A stretch of DNA of 64,000 nt from Thermoguttaceae bacterium (GTDB lineage Bacteria > Planctomycetota > Planctomycetia > Pirellulales > Thermoguttaceae), in the NCBI GenBank assembly GCA_017937685.1, contig JAGBDD010000197.1, forward strand, positions 1-64,000. The letters are read 5' to 3'. The stretch's first letter is position 1. Each line of letters starts with the position of its first letter. The notes under the pieces are model-generated. The model was not told the DNA's origin and ran no database searches. It saw only the letters and a list, made by a program, of their open reading frames with translations. The position numbers were made by a program, and so were the translations under genes. This document shows positions 25,162 to 34,044 of this stretch, one piece after another.

Positions 25162-27846
25162 TTATTCTTTTTTATCCAACTCGTCGAGAATTTGACGACA
25201 AGAAATAATTTTCTCAACTAAATCGTTCGGAACGAACCAATATTGATTCGTCGACTCGAAACCGACGCAAGAATCCGCAGCCGCGGCGCGACGCAACGCT
25301 TTCGCTAACTCGATTTCGTCGCGAACGAGCGCCGCCATTTCCGCCTCGACCGCCGTTAATCTCGCCGCGTTTTCGCTATTTTCCGCGTTTTCCGCTCTCC
25401 GCAAGGCGTTCCGTTCGTCGCGGAGCAAAACGAACCGCGTCTGATTGGCGCAACTCAAATAAACGACGCCCGCGACGTCGGCGCAACGCGCTTGCCGTTC
25501 CGCTTCGCCGCGACGCTCCGGCGGAGCGTTCTTCGCCGCCTCGGCCAAGAGCGCGGCGCCCTCCCGGAACCCGCGCCCGCACTTCTCCATCTGCTCGGCG
25601 AAAACGGGCGGCGGATATGGAGCCGTCCAAGCCGCGACGTCGTCGTAAGGAATCCCAACCATCGTCGCCCGATACCCGGTCGGCTCTAAGCGGAGCAAAT
25701 TCGCCGGGCCGACCTGATTCGGCGCGTTGTACACGACCGCTCCGGAATACGGGAACTCTTCGAAGGCGCGACTAACTTTCGTCCAACCGGCGCGCCCGGT
25801 CGCCGCCCCTTCCGCTCCGAAAACGCGCGTCGCCAAGCGGTCGAGCGCCTCCGTTTCGGTCGTCGTTTCGTCCTTAAACTCTTGAAGCGCCTCCAAGTTA
25901 ATCGACGGAAACCCGCCGAGCGACCACCCGGCCATCGTCCCGTCGACGCCGGAGCGCGAAAGGTTCGCCGCGTGTCGAACGACCAAATCGAGCGCCGGAA
26001 TCGTCGGAATCGACGCGATTTCCCAAGTCGCGTTGAACTGACACTTTGCGATCGTCTTGAGCCCGGCCTTTTTCGCCGCCGCCCAATGTTCGACCGCGCG
26101 CGGCCCCGGCCCGACCGCCGAAATCGAGTATTCGCCGACCGAAACCGGAACGCCGCCCCGTTCGAGCGGAAGCGCCCATTCGCTGACCGACTGCAGCCAA
26201 ACGCCCTTCGGGAGCCGTTCGATAATATCGGTCGCGAGCCCGTGTCCGCGCCACCCCCAGTCCCAAACGATTACTTTCGCGTCCGGCGCCGACCGCCAAA
26301 CGCCCTCGGCCATCGCGGCGTTCAAGTCGACGATCAGATCGACGTAATCCCGCTTCGAGCAGCGCGGACACTCGTCTTGCCGCATATGCGACGCGCACGT
26401 CGTCAAATTTTCGGAGCCGGTGATCGTAAAAATCCCGCCGAGCCCCGGAACGTCCGCGAAAACCGCCGCCAACGAGTCGACGAGCCAACGCCGCGTCTCC
26501 GGCGCCGACGCGCACATCGCGAAATATTTTTCTTGCGCGACGCCGCGAATATGCGGACGATTTTCGAAAAACGGCGCCGGAAGCGCTCGCGGTTCGTTCA
26601 TATAAAGGTAGACGTCGATCCCGTATTTCTTCGCTCGTTTCACCAAATTGCGCAAAGTCGCGCGTCGAACGTCCGATTTCGCGCCCAATTCCGGAAATTC
26701 GGCGGTCGGCGGCGCCAAATCCCGCAGGAGCGCGTGCAGCCAAACGCCGTTCACGCCTCGCTCGCTCAACTTTTGAAGCAAGCCGTCCGGACAAAGTTTC
26801 GCGTCGTCTTGAAGAAGCGGGTCGCCGAAAACCGCGAAATACGAGTGCAAATAGCAGACTTCGAACCGCGACTTATTTTTCGCGGCGTTTTTACCGTTTC
26901 CGTTCGTCGTTCCATCGCCGTCGCTCCCGCCGTCCTTCGCCGAGTTTTCCCCAACCGACGCGCCTTCGCCAACCGTTAAGTTCATTTCAGTCGTTAAATC
27001 TTTCCCAGCCGCTAAATTTTTCTCGTCGACCGTTCCGAGTTCGTCGAGAAACGCGAAACGAGGCGTTTCCGGCGCGTCGAGTTCGTCCCCGAGGGTTTCG
27101 CGAACGTCGGCGGCAATCTTGCGCATCGCGGCGACGTCGGCTTCGCTCGGCTCTTCAAAGCGCAAAATTTCGCAAACCGGCTTCAAACGTCCCAATTTAA
27201 CCCAAAGAAAGTCGTCTTCGCGGAGTTTTTCGGCGAACTCGGCCGGTTCGAGGTCGAGAAGCGTCAGCATTTGCTCGTAAGGCAAAATCGACCAATTTCG
27301 TCGAGTTAGCGTTATATAAACGCGATCGGGTTCCCAAGTCGGCTCTTTATACGGCGGTAATCCGAGAAGCTCGGCGATTTGCGCAATCTTTTCCGGCGCA
27401 GTTTCGAGCGTTCGCGCCATCGCTTCGAGCGTCGCAAGATTCCAGTTGCGCCAAACGAACGCGGCGGTTCGGTTTGGAAAATGCGGTATCGGCTCGGCGG
27501 CCTTCTCTTCGCCGGTCGGAAGGGGCGATAAATCGAGCGACGCGCCCCCGGACGCTAGCGTCAAAACTTCGCTATTTCCGCTATTTTCGCATTCCCAAGC
27601 GGTTGAAATCGCCGCCTCGACGCTAGACGCGTCCGCAACGGCGCTAAAACCGGCTTCCGCCGCGACGCAAAGCCGCTCCGCCAAGGTCGACGACGCGTTC
27701 GCATCGAAAACGACGGCGCCGACTCCGACGCTAAGCGCGTTCCAAAGCGCGATACCGATACGAGTTTTTTTAGCTTTTGCCATCATTAATACGCCTGCAA
27801 GTTCTAAAACGAATCCTTTTTTAAGCGCCGCCCGAAAAAACGCCAC
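25162..27846 (-). CDS. Glycosidase-like (beta/alpha)8 protein with novel N-terminal region
   Basis: An 894-residue protein. The start is GTG at 27846 with GAGGAG seven bases upstream; MM at about residue 21 is an alternative. The N-terminal third has an unusual region (WRNWNLATLEAMARTLETAP, then LLGLPP, and RRNWSILPYEQMLTLLDLEP) that looks like two short helix-turn-helix-like units. The central part from CYLHSYFAVFGDPLL through GVNGVWLHALLRDL, YGIDVYLYMNEPRALP, GGIFTITGSENLTTC and VIVWDWGWRGHG reads like a TIM-barrel glycoside hydrolase of GH20-like type. CASHMRQDECPRC adds a Cys-rich loop. No exact family is assigned. Conserved SVGEYSISAVGPGPRA and GTMAGWSLGGFPSINLEAL follow. A role in glycan breakdown is inferred. 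Confidence 0.7.
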   Translation of the reverse strand: MAFFRAALKKGFVLELAGVLMMAKAKKTRIGIALWNALSVGVGAVVFDANASSTLAERLCVAAEAGFSAVADASSVEAAISTAWECENSGNSEVLTLASGGASLDLSPLPTGEEKAAEPIPHFPNRTAAFVWRNWNLATLEAMARTLETAPEKIAQIAELLGLPPYKEPTWEPDRVYITLTRRNWSILPYEQMLTLLDLEPAEFAEKLREDDFLWVKLGRLKPVCEILRFEEPSEADVAAMRKIAADVRETLGDELDAPETPRFAFLDELGTVDEKNLAAGKDLTTEMNLTVGEGASVGENSAKDGGSDGDGTTNGNGKNAAKNKSRFEVCYLHSYFAVFGDPLLQDDAKLCPDGLLQKLSERGVNGVWLHALLRDLAPPTAEFPELGAKSDVRRATLRNLVKRAKKYGIDVYLYMNEPRALPAPFFENRPHIRGVAQEKYFAMCASAPETRRWLVDSLAAVFADVPGLGGIFTITGSENLTTCASHMRQDECPRCSKRDYVDLIVDLNAAMAEGVWRSAPDAKVIVWDWGWRGHGLATDIIERLPKGVWLQSVSEWALPLERGGVPVSVGEYSISAVGPGPRAVEHWAAAKKAGLKTIAKCQFNATWEIASIPTIPALDLVVRHAANLSRSGVDGTMAGWSLGGFPSINLEALQEFKDETTTETEALDRLATRVFGAEGAATGRAGWTKVSRAFEEFPYSGAVVYNAPNQVGPANLLRLEPTGYRATMVGIPYDDVAAWTAPYPPPVFAEQMEKCGRGFREGAALLAEAAKNAPPERRGEAERQARCADVAGVVYLSCANQTRFVLLRDERNALRRAENAENSENAARLTAVEAEMAALVRDEIELAKALRRAAAADSCVGFESTNQYWFVPNDLVEKIISCRQILDELDKKE

Positions 27847-28443
27847 GATATTCTCCTCGCGTACTTATACGTCGTCCGCTCGATAAACATTTATCGCTCC
27901 GAATATTGTTTTTTCACCGCGACGCGCAAATATTACCGACGCGTCTAAAAACGAACGGAAATTACGAACGGCGTTTTTGCCCGATTCCAAAAATTTTTAA
28001 ATTTTTCTCCGACGATTTCAGCCGGCGAAACGCTAGACGGTAAACGCGGAAATTACCGCGATAAAGCGCCGTTTCCGACGCCGCGCGGCGCCGCGTCGAA
28101 CACTATTTTAACACAACGCGATTGGAAAAAAAAGCCTTTACAAGAAAACAAAATTTGATAGAATTTGCTTGGTTGAAGGAAAGGAACGCTAAATAAAGCG
28201 TCCCGAAATTTTGACTTGCTATATAACGATTACGCGAATCGTTTATTTTGCGCAAAGCAAAAACGTCTCCTAATCGTTATCGTCGTCTCATTTTACGCGT
28301 TTTCGCAAGTCCGCTTCGTTTGCCGAGGCGGACGAATAATCGCGAAAACTTGCCGAAAACGCTGAAGAAAACGCCGCGATTCAGTCGACAAAATCGAAAA
28401 AGTTTACCATTTTTCGTTTGCCCCCAACCGCGAAGGAACGCCG
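27847..28443. other. Divergent intergenic region before dcd
   Basis: 597 bases between the minus-strand glycosidase-like gene and dcd. Apart from the promoter at 28137-28164 I see no gene or RNA. Confidence 0.45.
28137..28164 (+). promoter_or_regulatory. Promoter upstream of dcd
   Basis: TTTACA (28137-28142), 16-bp spacer, TAGAAT (28159-28164). The implied leader of about 270 bases is long; a second promoter nearer the gene is possible. Confidence 0.5.
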
Positions 28444-28989
28444 ATGATTCTCTCCGGACTCGAAATCGAAAAAGAAATTGCGAATGGAAACATCGTCGTC
28501 GAACCTTTCGACCGTTCGCGCCTGAATCCGAACAGCTACAATCTGCGTCTTCATAACGAACTGCTCGTCTACGACGGGCCGGAACTCGATATGAAAACGC
28601 CTAACTCGTACCGCGAAATCGCGATTCCGGAGGACGGCCTTCTTCTCGAACCCGGCAAAGTTTACCTAGGCCGCACGGTCGAGTACACCGAAACGAAAAC
28701 GCTCGTCCCGATGTTGGAGGGGCGTTCCTCGGTCGGTCGCCTCGGGTTGTCGATTCATATCACCGCCGGTTTCGGCGACGTCGGATTTAAAGGCTTTTGG
28801 ACGCTGGAACTTCACTGCGTTCAGCCGATCCGCGTCTACGCCGGCGTCGAAATTTGCCAGATTTACTATCATACCATCGAGGGCGACTACGTCCCCTACG
28901 ACGGCGGCAAATATCAAAACAATCGCGGCGTTCAAGCCAGTATGATGTACCTCGATTTCGAAGACGCGAAAAAATCGGCCCGACGCTGA
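28444..28989 (+). CDS. dcd: dCTP deaminase
   Basis: Deaminates dCTP to dUTP, feeding dTMP synthesis. The 181-residue length and the trimeric dUTPase-like fold motifs fit: MILSGLEIEKEI at the start, LNPNSYNLRLH, the phosphate-binding block EGRSSVGRLGLSIHITAGFG (about residues 97-116), and the catalytic glutamate in FWTLEL (about 119-124). The C-terminus has YQNNRGVQAS, typical of the ordered lid. The start ATG follows a GAAGGAA ribosome site. The gene is followed by a perfect palindrome and nrdD, so two dNTP-supply genes are neighbours. Confidence 0.93.
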   Translation: MILSGLEIEKEIANGNIVVEPFDRSRLNPNSYNLRLHNELLVYDGPELDMKTPNSYREIAIPEDGLLLEPGKVYLGRTVEYTETKTLVPMLEGRSSVGRLGLSIHITAGFGDVGFKGFWTLELHCVQPIRVYAGVEICQIYYHTIEGDYVPYDGGKYQNNRGVQASMMYLDFEDAKKSARR

Positions 28990-29022
28990 CCTCGGTCGGC
29001 GGTTTGCGCTTCGAATCCGACG

Positions 29023-29052
29023 TTCCGTTTTGTTTTACGCAACAAAACGGAA
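29023..29052. promoter_or_regulatory. Perfect 12-bp inverted repeat between dcd and nrdD
   Basis: TTCCGTTTTGTT (29023-29034), 6-nt spacer, AACAAAACGGAA (29041-29052). No T tract follows on the plus strand, so it is a poor terminator for dcd. Lying 42 bases before nrdD it could be an operator or leader hairpin. It does not resemble the NrdR box consensus. Confidence 0.5.
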
Positions 29053-29094
29053 AAACTAACGCATTAACCTGTAAAAACGCTTGTTATTAAGATA

Positions 29095-31566
29095 ATGTCT
29101 GTTATTTCCGAGACTACTGCGCAAACGATGATTAAACTGAAAAATCCTCCCGAAACGGCGATCGAAACGATCGAATATATCGTCAAACGAGACGGCCGCC
29201 GCGCGCGATTCGCCCCGGAAAAGATCGGCGCCGCCATTCAAAAGGCGTTCGTCGCGACCGGGCAGCCGCAACCGAACGAATACGTCGAAACCTTGACCGC
29301 CAAAGTCGCGGCGCGCGTCGTCGACGCCGGATTCGTCGCCCCCGAAGTCGAAGACGTTCAAGACTGCGTCGAATCGGTGTTGATCGAAAACGGGCACGTC
29401 CGCACCGCTCGTAATTATATGTCGTACCGAGCCGAGCGCACCCGCGTTCGCGAACTCGGTTCCCGCTTGATGCGCACCTTCGAAGACATCACCTTCAAAG
29501 ACGCGAAAACGAGCGACGTCAAGCGCGAAAACGCCAACGTCAACGGCGACACCGCGATGGGACAGATGCTTAAGTACGGTTCCGAAGGCGCCAAGGAGTT
29601 CTTCCACAAGTTCGTCCTGAAGCCGGAACACTCGCGCGCCCACGTCGAAGGCGACATCCATATCCACGACCTCGACTTCTACACGATGACGACGACGTGT
29701 TGCCAAATCGACTTGATTCGCCTCTTCAAGAACGGTTTCGGCACCGGCCACGGCGTCCTGCGCGAGCCGAACGACGTGCAGTCTTACGCCGCGCTCGCCT
29801 GCATCGCGATTCAGTCGAACCAAAACGACCAACACGGCGGGCAATCGATCGTCAACTTCGACTACGGCCTCGCGCCGGGCGTCGTCAAGACGTTCCGCCG
29901 CCTCTACCGCGACAACCTTGCTAAAGCCGTCGCGTTTTCGACCGGGTCGAGCGCGCCGGTCGCCGACGATTTGAAGGCGTTGCACCGCGAAATTTTCGCG
30001 TCCGGCGTCGAGTTGAAGCTTGAAGAGCGCGACGCGTTCTTCGCCGCCGAAGCCGTCGCGGTCGCCGAACGTTTCTTCGCGACCTGGAACGCCGACGCGA
30101 CGACGACGCTGACCGCCGAACGCTTCGCCGAATTGCAAAAACAGGCCGCCGATTTGGCGCTTCGCGAAACCGACCGCGCGACGTTCCAAGCGATGGAGGC
30201 GCTCGTTCACAACCTGAACACGATGCACAGCCGCGCCGGAGCGCAAACGCCCTTCTCCTCGATCAACTACGGGATGGACGTTTCGCCGGAAGGCCGTATG
30301 ATCGTTAAAAACGTCCTTCTCGCGCAAGAAGCGGGACTCGGCGCCGGAGAAACGCCGATCTTCCCGATCCACATTTTCCGCGTCAAGGAAGGAATCAACA
30401 CCGAAAAAGGCGACCCGAACTACGATCTGTTCCGGTTGGCTTGCCGCGTCAGCGCGAAACGCCTCTTCCCGAACTTCGCGTTCCAAGACGCGCCGTTCAA
30501 CCTACAATACTACAAACCGGGTCGACCGGAGACGGAAATCGCCTATATGGGGTGTCGCACACGCGTCGTCGGAAATATTTGCGACCCGGAGCGCGAAATT
30601 ACCTACTCCCGCGGCAACCTGAGTTTCACGTCGATCAACCTGCCGCGCATCGCGTTGGAGTCGAAGGGCGATATGAACGCGTTTTACGCCGACCTGACCG
30701 CGAAGCTCGACTTGGCCGTCGACCAACTGCTGGAGCGTTTCCGCATTCAATGCCAAAAGAAGGTGAAAAACTTCCCGTTCCTGATGGGGCAAGGCGTTTG
30801 GCTCGACTCCGAAAACCTTGGCCCGGAAGACGAAGTCGGCGAAATCCTGAAACACGGCACGCTGTCGGTAGGGTTCATCGGCTTGGCGGAGACGCTAAAA
30901 GCGCTGATCGGCGTTCACCACGGCGAAAGCGAAGAAGCGCAAAAGCTCGGCCTTGAAATCGTCGGTTTTATGCGCAAATACCTCGACGACGTAGCGCAAG
31001 CGAAACGGCTGAACTTCTCGCTTCTCGCGACGCCGGCCGAAGGGCTTTCGGGTCGCTTCGTCAAAATCGACCGCAAAAAATACGGCTTGATCGAGGGCGT
31101 TACCGACCGCGATTATTACACGAACAGCTTCCACGTTCCGGTTCACTTCCACGTCCCGTGTTGGCAAAAAATCCGGCTCGAAGCCCCGTATCACGCGCTG
31201 ACGAACGCCGGGCACATCACTTACGTCGAGTTGGACGGCGACGCGTCGCAAAATTTGGACGCGTTCGAGAAGATCGTTTGCGCAATGCGCAAAGCGGGCG
31301 TCGGTTACGGGGCGATCAACCACCCGATCGACTCCGACCCGGTTTGCGGTTTCAACGGCGTCATTAACGGCGACGTTTGCCCGAAATGCGGTCGCCAAGA
31401 AACGCCGGACGCTCCGTTCGAACGCGTTCGCCGCATTACCGGCTACCTCGTCGGAACGCTCGACCGTTTCAACGACGCGAAACGCTCCGAAGTTCGGGAT
31501 CGCGTCTCGCACTCGACCGCCTGCCCGAACGCGCAAAACGCCGAATCGAACGGGAGCGCCGAATGA
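29095..31566 (+). CDS. nrdD: Anaerobic ribonucleoside-triphosphate reductase (class III)
   Basis: Reduces ribonucleoside triphosphates to dNTPs with a glycyl radical, without oxygen. The N-terminal ATP-cone is seen as YIVKRDGRRARFAPEKIGAAI (about residues 23-43), the allosteric activity switch. The catalytic domain holds GDIHIHDLDFY, GLAETLKALIGVHHG and FSSINYGMD. The C-terminal zinc site has Cys in DPVCG and CPKCGR, and the glycyl radical loop is RRITGYLVGTLDRFNDAK. Length 823 residues is slightly over the usual 700-770 because of an Ala/Glu-rich region around 285-365. The ATG at 29095 has only a weak ribosome site; the ATG at 29128 is an alternative. The gene overlaps nrdG by ATGA. Confidence 0.95.
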   Translation: MSVISETTAQTMIKLKNPPETAIETIEYIVKRDGRRARFAPEKIGAAIQKAFVATGQPQPNEYVETLTAKVAARVVDAGFVAPEVEDVQDCVESVLIENGHVRTARNYMSYRAERTRVRELGSRLMRTFEDITFKDAKTSDVKRENANVNGDTAMGQMLKYGSEGAKEFFHKFVLKPEHSRAHVEGDIHIHDLDFYTMTTTCCQIDLIRLFKNGFGTGHGVLREPNDVQSYAALACIAIQSNQNDQHGGQSIVNFDYGLAPGVVKTFRRLYRDNLAKAVAFSTGSSAPVADDLKALHREIFASGVELKLEERDAFFAAEAVAVAERFFATWNADATTTLTAERFAELQKQAADLALRETDRATFQAMEALVHNLNTMHSRAGAQTPFSSINYGMDVSPEGRMIVKNVLLAQEAGLGAGETPIFPIHIFRVKEGINTEKGDPNYDLFRLACRVSAKRLFPNFAFQDAPFNLQYYKPGRPETEIAYMGCRTRVVGNICDPEREITYSRGNLSFTSINLPRIALESKGDMNAFYADLTAKLDLAVDQLLERFRIQCQKKVKNFPFLMGQGVWLDSENLGPEDEVGEILKHGTLSVGFIGLAETLKALIGVHHGESEEAQKLGLEIVGFMRKYLDDVAQAKRLNFSLLATPAEGLSGRFVKIDRKKYGLIEGVTDRDYYTNSFHVPVHFHVPCWQKIRLEAPYHALTNAGHITYVELDGDASQNLDAFEKIVCAMRKAGVGYGAINHPIDSDPVCGFNGVINGDVCPKCGRQETPDAPFERVRRITGYLVGTLDRFNDAKRSEVRDRVSHSTACPNAQNAESNGSAE

Positions 31567-32069
31567 AACTTCGTATCGCGGGCCGCGTCGGCGATTCGAT
31601 CGTCGACGGGCCCGGTCTCCGGTACGCGCTTTTTACGCAGGGTTGCCCGCGCGCCTGTCCCGGCTGTCATAATCCGCAAACTCAACCGCTCGAAGGGGGC
31701 GAAGAAACGACCGTCGAGGCGATTTTAGCCGAAATCGACGCGAATCCGCTCCTCGACGGCGTTACGTTCAGCGGAGGCGAGCCGTTTTTGCAGGCGGCGG
31801 CGCTCGCCGAATTAGCGCGAGAAATCAAAAAACGCAACCTTAATCTAGCCGCGTACACCGGTTACCTTTGGGAAGAGCTAATCGCGGCGAACGATCCCGC
31901 TTGGAACGCGCTTCTCGCCGAACTCGACGTCGTCGTCGACGGCCCGTTTGTGCAAGCGTTGCGAAGCTGGGCGCTAAAATTCGCCGGGTCGTCGAACCAG
32001 CGTTTTATCGACGTTCAACGTTCGTTGAGCGAAGGGCGCGTCGTCGAGCTGGAAAGTTGGCGAAATTAA
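31563..32069 (+). CDS. nrdG: Anaerobic ribonucleotide reductase activating protein (radical SAM)
   Basis: A 168-residue radical-SAM activase that installs the glycyl radical on NrdD. The cluster motif CPRACPGC (CxxxCxxC, about residues 28-35) is present, as is the SAM-binding TFSGGEPFLQ near 68-77. The start overlaps the nrdD stop (ATGA), showing translational coupling and equal supply of both partners. The last 50 or so bases of the gene, with the stop, are repeated directly downstream (see the repeat at 32101), probably by slippage or a small duplication. Function is judged intact. Confidence 0.94.
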   Translation: MKLRIAGRVGDSIVDGPGLRYALFTQGCPRACPGCHNPQTQPLEGGEETTVEAILAEIDANPLLDGVTFSGGEPFLQAAALAELAREIKKRNLNLAAYTGYLWEELIAANDPAWNALLAELDVVVDGPFVQALRSWALKFAGSSNQRFIDVQRSLSEGRVVELESWRN

Positions 32070-32083
32070 AACGAGTTTAACGC
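32017..32083 (+). repeat. Direct repeat copy 1: 3' end of nrdG
   Basis: About 67 bases from AACGTTCGTTGAGCG through the nrdG stop and ACGAGTTTAACG, repeated with period 84 bases at 32101-32167. Confidence 0.9.
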
Positions 32084-32100
32084 TGTTTCGCTCGGCGATA

Positions 32101-32167
32101 AACGTTCGTTGAGCGAAGGGCGCGTCGTCGAGTTGGAAAGTTGGCGAAATTAAAACGAGTTTAACGT
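32101..32167 (+). repeat. Direct repeat copy 2: duplicated nrdG tail
   Basis: Near-identical copy of 32017-32083, differing in only a few bases (for example GAGCTGG versus GAGTTGG), separated by 17 bases. It carries a non-functional copy of the nrdG C-terminus. Confidence 0.9.
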
Positions 32168-32231
32168 TATTTCCCCCTTTGCCGTAAAACGCGTTTCCTT
32201 TTCTCGTTTTTTTACCCCAATCGGGGCTCGC

Positions 32232-32272
32232 CGCCGCGTCGCTCTTCGTTGCGACGCGGCGTTTTTCTTTTC
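32232..32272 (+). terminator. Terminator of nrdDG
   Basis: CGCCGCGTCGC (32232-32242) pairs perfectly with GCGACGCGGCG (32251-32261), 8-nt loop, followed by TTTTTCTTTTC. The remaining bases up to 32493 hold no supported gene. Confidence 0.88.
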
Positions 32273-32493
32273 CCAACCGGCGCCGTTGGCTTAATTAGTC
32301 GCGTTTCTCTCTTCTCCTCCGTTTTCCTTTTTTACCGTCTCTTCGTCAAAACCGGAAAAATCGCAATATTTTCACGCGTTGCCGCTAAAGTCAAACGCTT
32401 TTTTGGACGTTTTAACGAATAGCCGCCTTGTTTTTTCGAGCGACGCGGCGCTTTAAACAAACTTTACCGGTTTTAGCGGCGGCGGAGGCTGAC

Positions 32494-33918
32494 TTGACGA
32501 GCAAACAAGCGGCGACATTTTTTCAAACGGCGTTTTTGGCGACGCTCGGCGCGGCGGCGTTTCTCGTCTTGGACGCGAACGCGGCGGCGCAGGTCGTTTA
32601 CTCGTCGCCGCAATTCGACGGCGGGTTCGTTCCCGGCGCGACGTCGTTCGGCGCCCCGGTCGTCGTCGGCGAATCCTTCCCCAACGGCGCTTTTCTCCCG
32701 CCCAACGACTCCGGATTTACCGTTTCTCCCGATTTTTCCAGCGCAATCTCGGTCGGAACGCCGCTTGGCGGGCAAATTATCGGCGAAGTCCCGTTTAACG
32801 GCGACATAAACTCAATTCCGTTGCTGGAACAAAAGCAACCGAACGCGCCGCGTCAACTTCCGGCGTTGAACGTTCCGCGAACCGACGCCGATTTTGAAAA
32901 ACGCGTCGAAGCGTTGGCGCGACGCTTTTCGAAACCGCCCCTTTCGATCGAAGGTTCGACGCCGGGCCGCCTTCTCCGTTATTCGCTAATCGGCGGCGCC
33001 GACGCGACGTTTTTGGCGCCGAATCGCGCTCTTTCGTCGGGAAATGCGCAAACCGGGCAAAATGCAACGAGCGCGACGCCCGATTTGGAGCCGATTTACG
33101 CGCTCGGCGCCCTTTGTTGGAACGTTCCTTGCGGCGGTCGGCAAATTTTGCGCGTCGTCGACGGTCGGCCCTTAGCGAAAGTCGGGTTCGGTTTTCAATC
33201 GAAGCGAGGCGAACTTCTCGCGGCGTTGGCGTTCGCGAAAATCGACCGAAATTACGAAATTCGAATAAACGACGAAAAATTCCGCGTTCAAGACCTCGTC
33301 GACGCGGAAAAACTCGCTTGTTCGAAGGGCGCGAACCTTTCGACGGTCGCCGTCGGACTCGCGCATTACTCGCAAAATCCGGACGAAACTTGGACGAACG
33401 CGTTCGGCGAAACTTGGTCGCTCGCGAAAATTTTCGAATTGGAAACGCGCCGATCCGTCGATTGGGGCTCGAGCGAAGCGACCGACAAACTTCTCGCCTT
33501 AACGTTCCTTCTCGCTCGTTTGAAACAAGGCGCGCTCCGCGATTCGCCGGAGTTGAAACGCGCCGAAACCACCTTGATTGCGTTAAAAGGGCGAGCTTGG
33601 GCGCTTTTTAACGACGCGTCGCTTGCCGAAACGCTCTTTTTCGACGAAAAAGTTAAGCTCGAAACGCCGCATATGCGTCTTTACGTCAACGGCGCGCTCC
33701 TCCGTTGGTTGACGTTAACCGCGTCGGCGGAGGAACTTCGTTCGGAGAAAGCGCGTCGCGCCGTTTTTGAACTTTGCGCGCTTGTCGACCAGCTTTTCAA
33801 CTCGCTCGACGACCTCGACAAGTTGGCGCCGCTCGACGAAGAATCGCTCGCCGTCGCGATGCAAACGCTCCTCCTTTACCGCGCTCGCGTCAAAAACGTC
33901 CCCGTTCCCTCAAATTAA
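32494..33918 (+). CDS. Secreted planctomycete protein of unknown function
   Basis: The TTG at 32494, with GGAGG seven bases upstream, begins a 474-residue protein. An N-terminal signal peptide (FFQTAFLATLGAAAFLVLDANAAAQ) is followed by a Pro/Gly/Ser-rich stretch (about residues 30-120). An alpha-helical globular region follows, containing LARRFSKPPLSIEGSTPGRLLRYSL, ALGALCWNVPCGGRQIL, VGLAHYSQNPDETW and FLLARLKQGAL. A conserved histidine and Trp-rich pattern suggests an ordered domain, but I do not recognise a family or catalytic motif. It is probably periplasmic or cell-surface. An in-frame start at 32428 exists but lacks a ribosome site. Confidence 0.7.
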   Translation: MTSKQAATFFQTAFLATLGAAAFLVLDANAAAQVVYSSPQFDGGFVPGATSFGAPVVVGESFPNGAFLPPNDSGFTVSPDFSSAISVGTPLGGQIIGEVPFNGDINSIPLLEQKQPNAPRQLPALNVPRTDADFEKRVEALARRFSKPPLSIEGSTPGRLLRYSLIGGADATFLAPNRALSSGNAQTGQNATSATPDLEPIYALGALCWNVPCGGRQILRVVDGRPLAKVGFGFQSKRGELLAALAFAKIDRNYEIRINDEKFRVQDLVDAEKLACSKGANLSTVAVGLAHYSQNPDETWTNAFGETWSLAKIFELETRRSVDWGSSEATDKLLALTFLLARLKQGALRDSPELKRAETTLIALKGRAWALFNDASLAETLFFDEKVKLETPHMRLYVNGALLRWLTLTASAEELRSEKARRAVFELCALVDQLFNSLDDLDKLAPLDEESLAVAMQTLLLYRARVKNVPVPSN

Positions 33919-34044
33919 CGCCGCTGGAACGCGCTTTACCGGCTCAAACGTCGCTCAAACTTTGTCGAGCGCCGTTAAAGCGCGTTTTCGCCAATTCTCC
34001 CATTTCAACTCCTCCGCTTATTTCCGCTAATTCGCGCGACCGCT

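Noticed and set aside
29023-29052. NrdR box before nrdD
   Set aside because: The palindrome has a different sequence and half-site spacing from the 16-bp NrdR consensus.
29056-30486. 476-codon frame antisense to nrdD
   Set aside because: Composition-driven; nrdD motifs on the plus strand are unambiguous.
32017-32167. Phage attachment site or IS target duplication
   Set aside because: The repeat is simply the nrdG 3' end, with no integrase or transposase between the copies.
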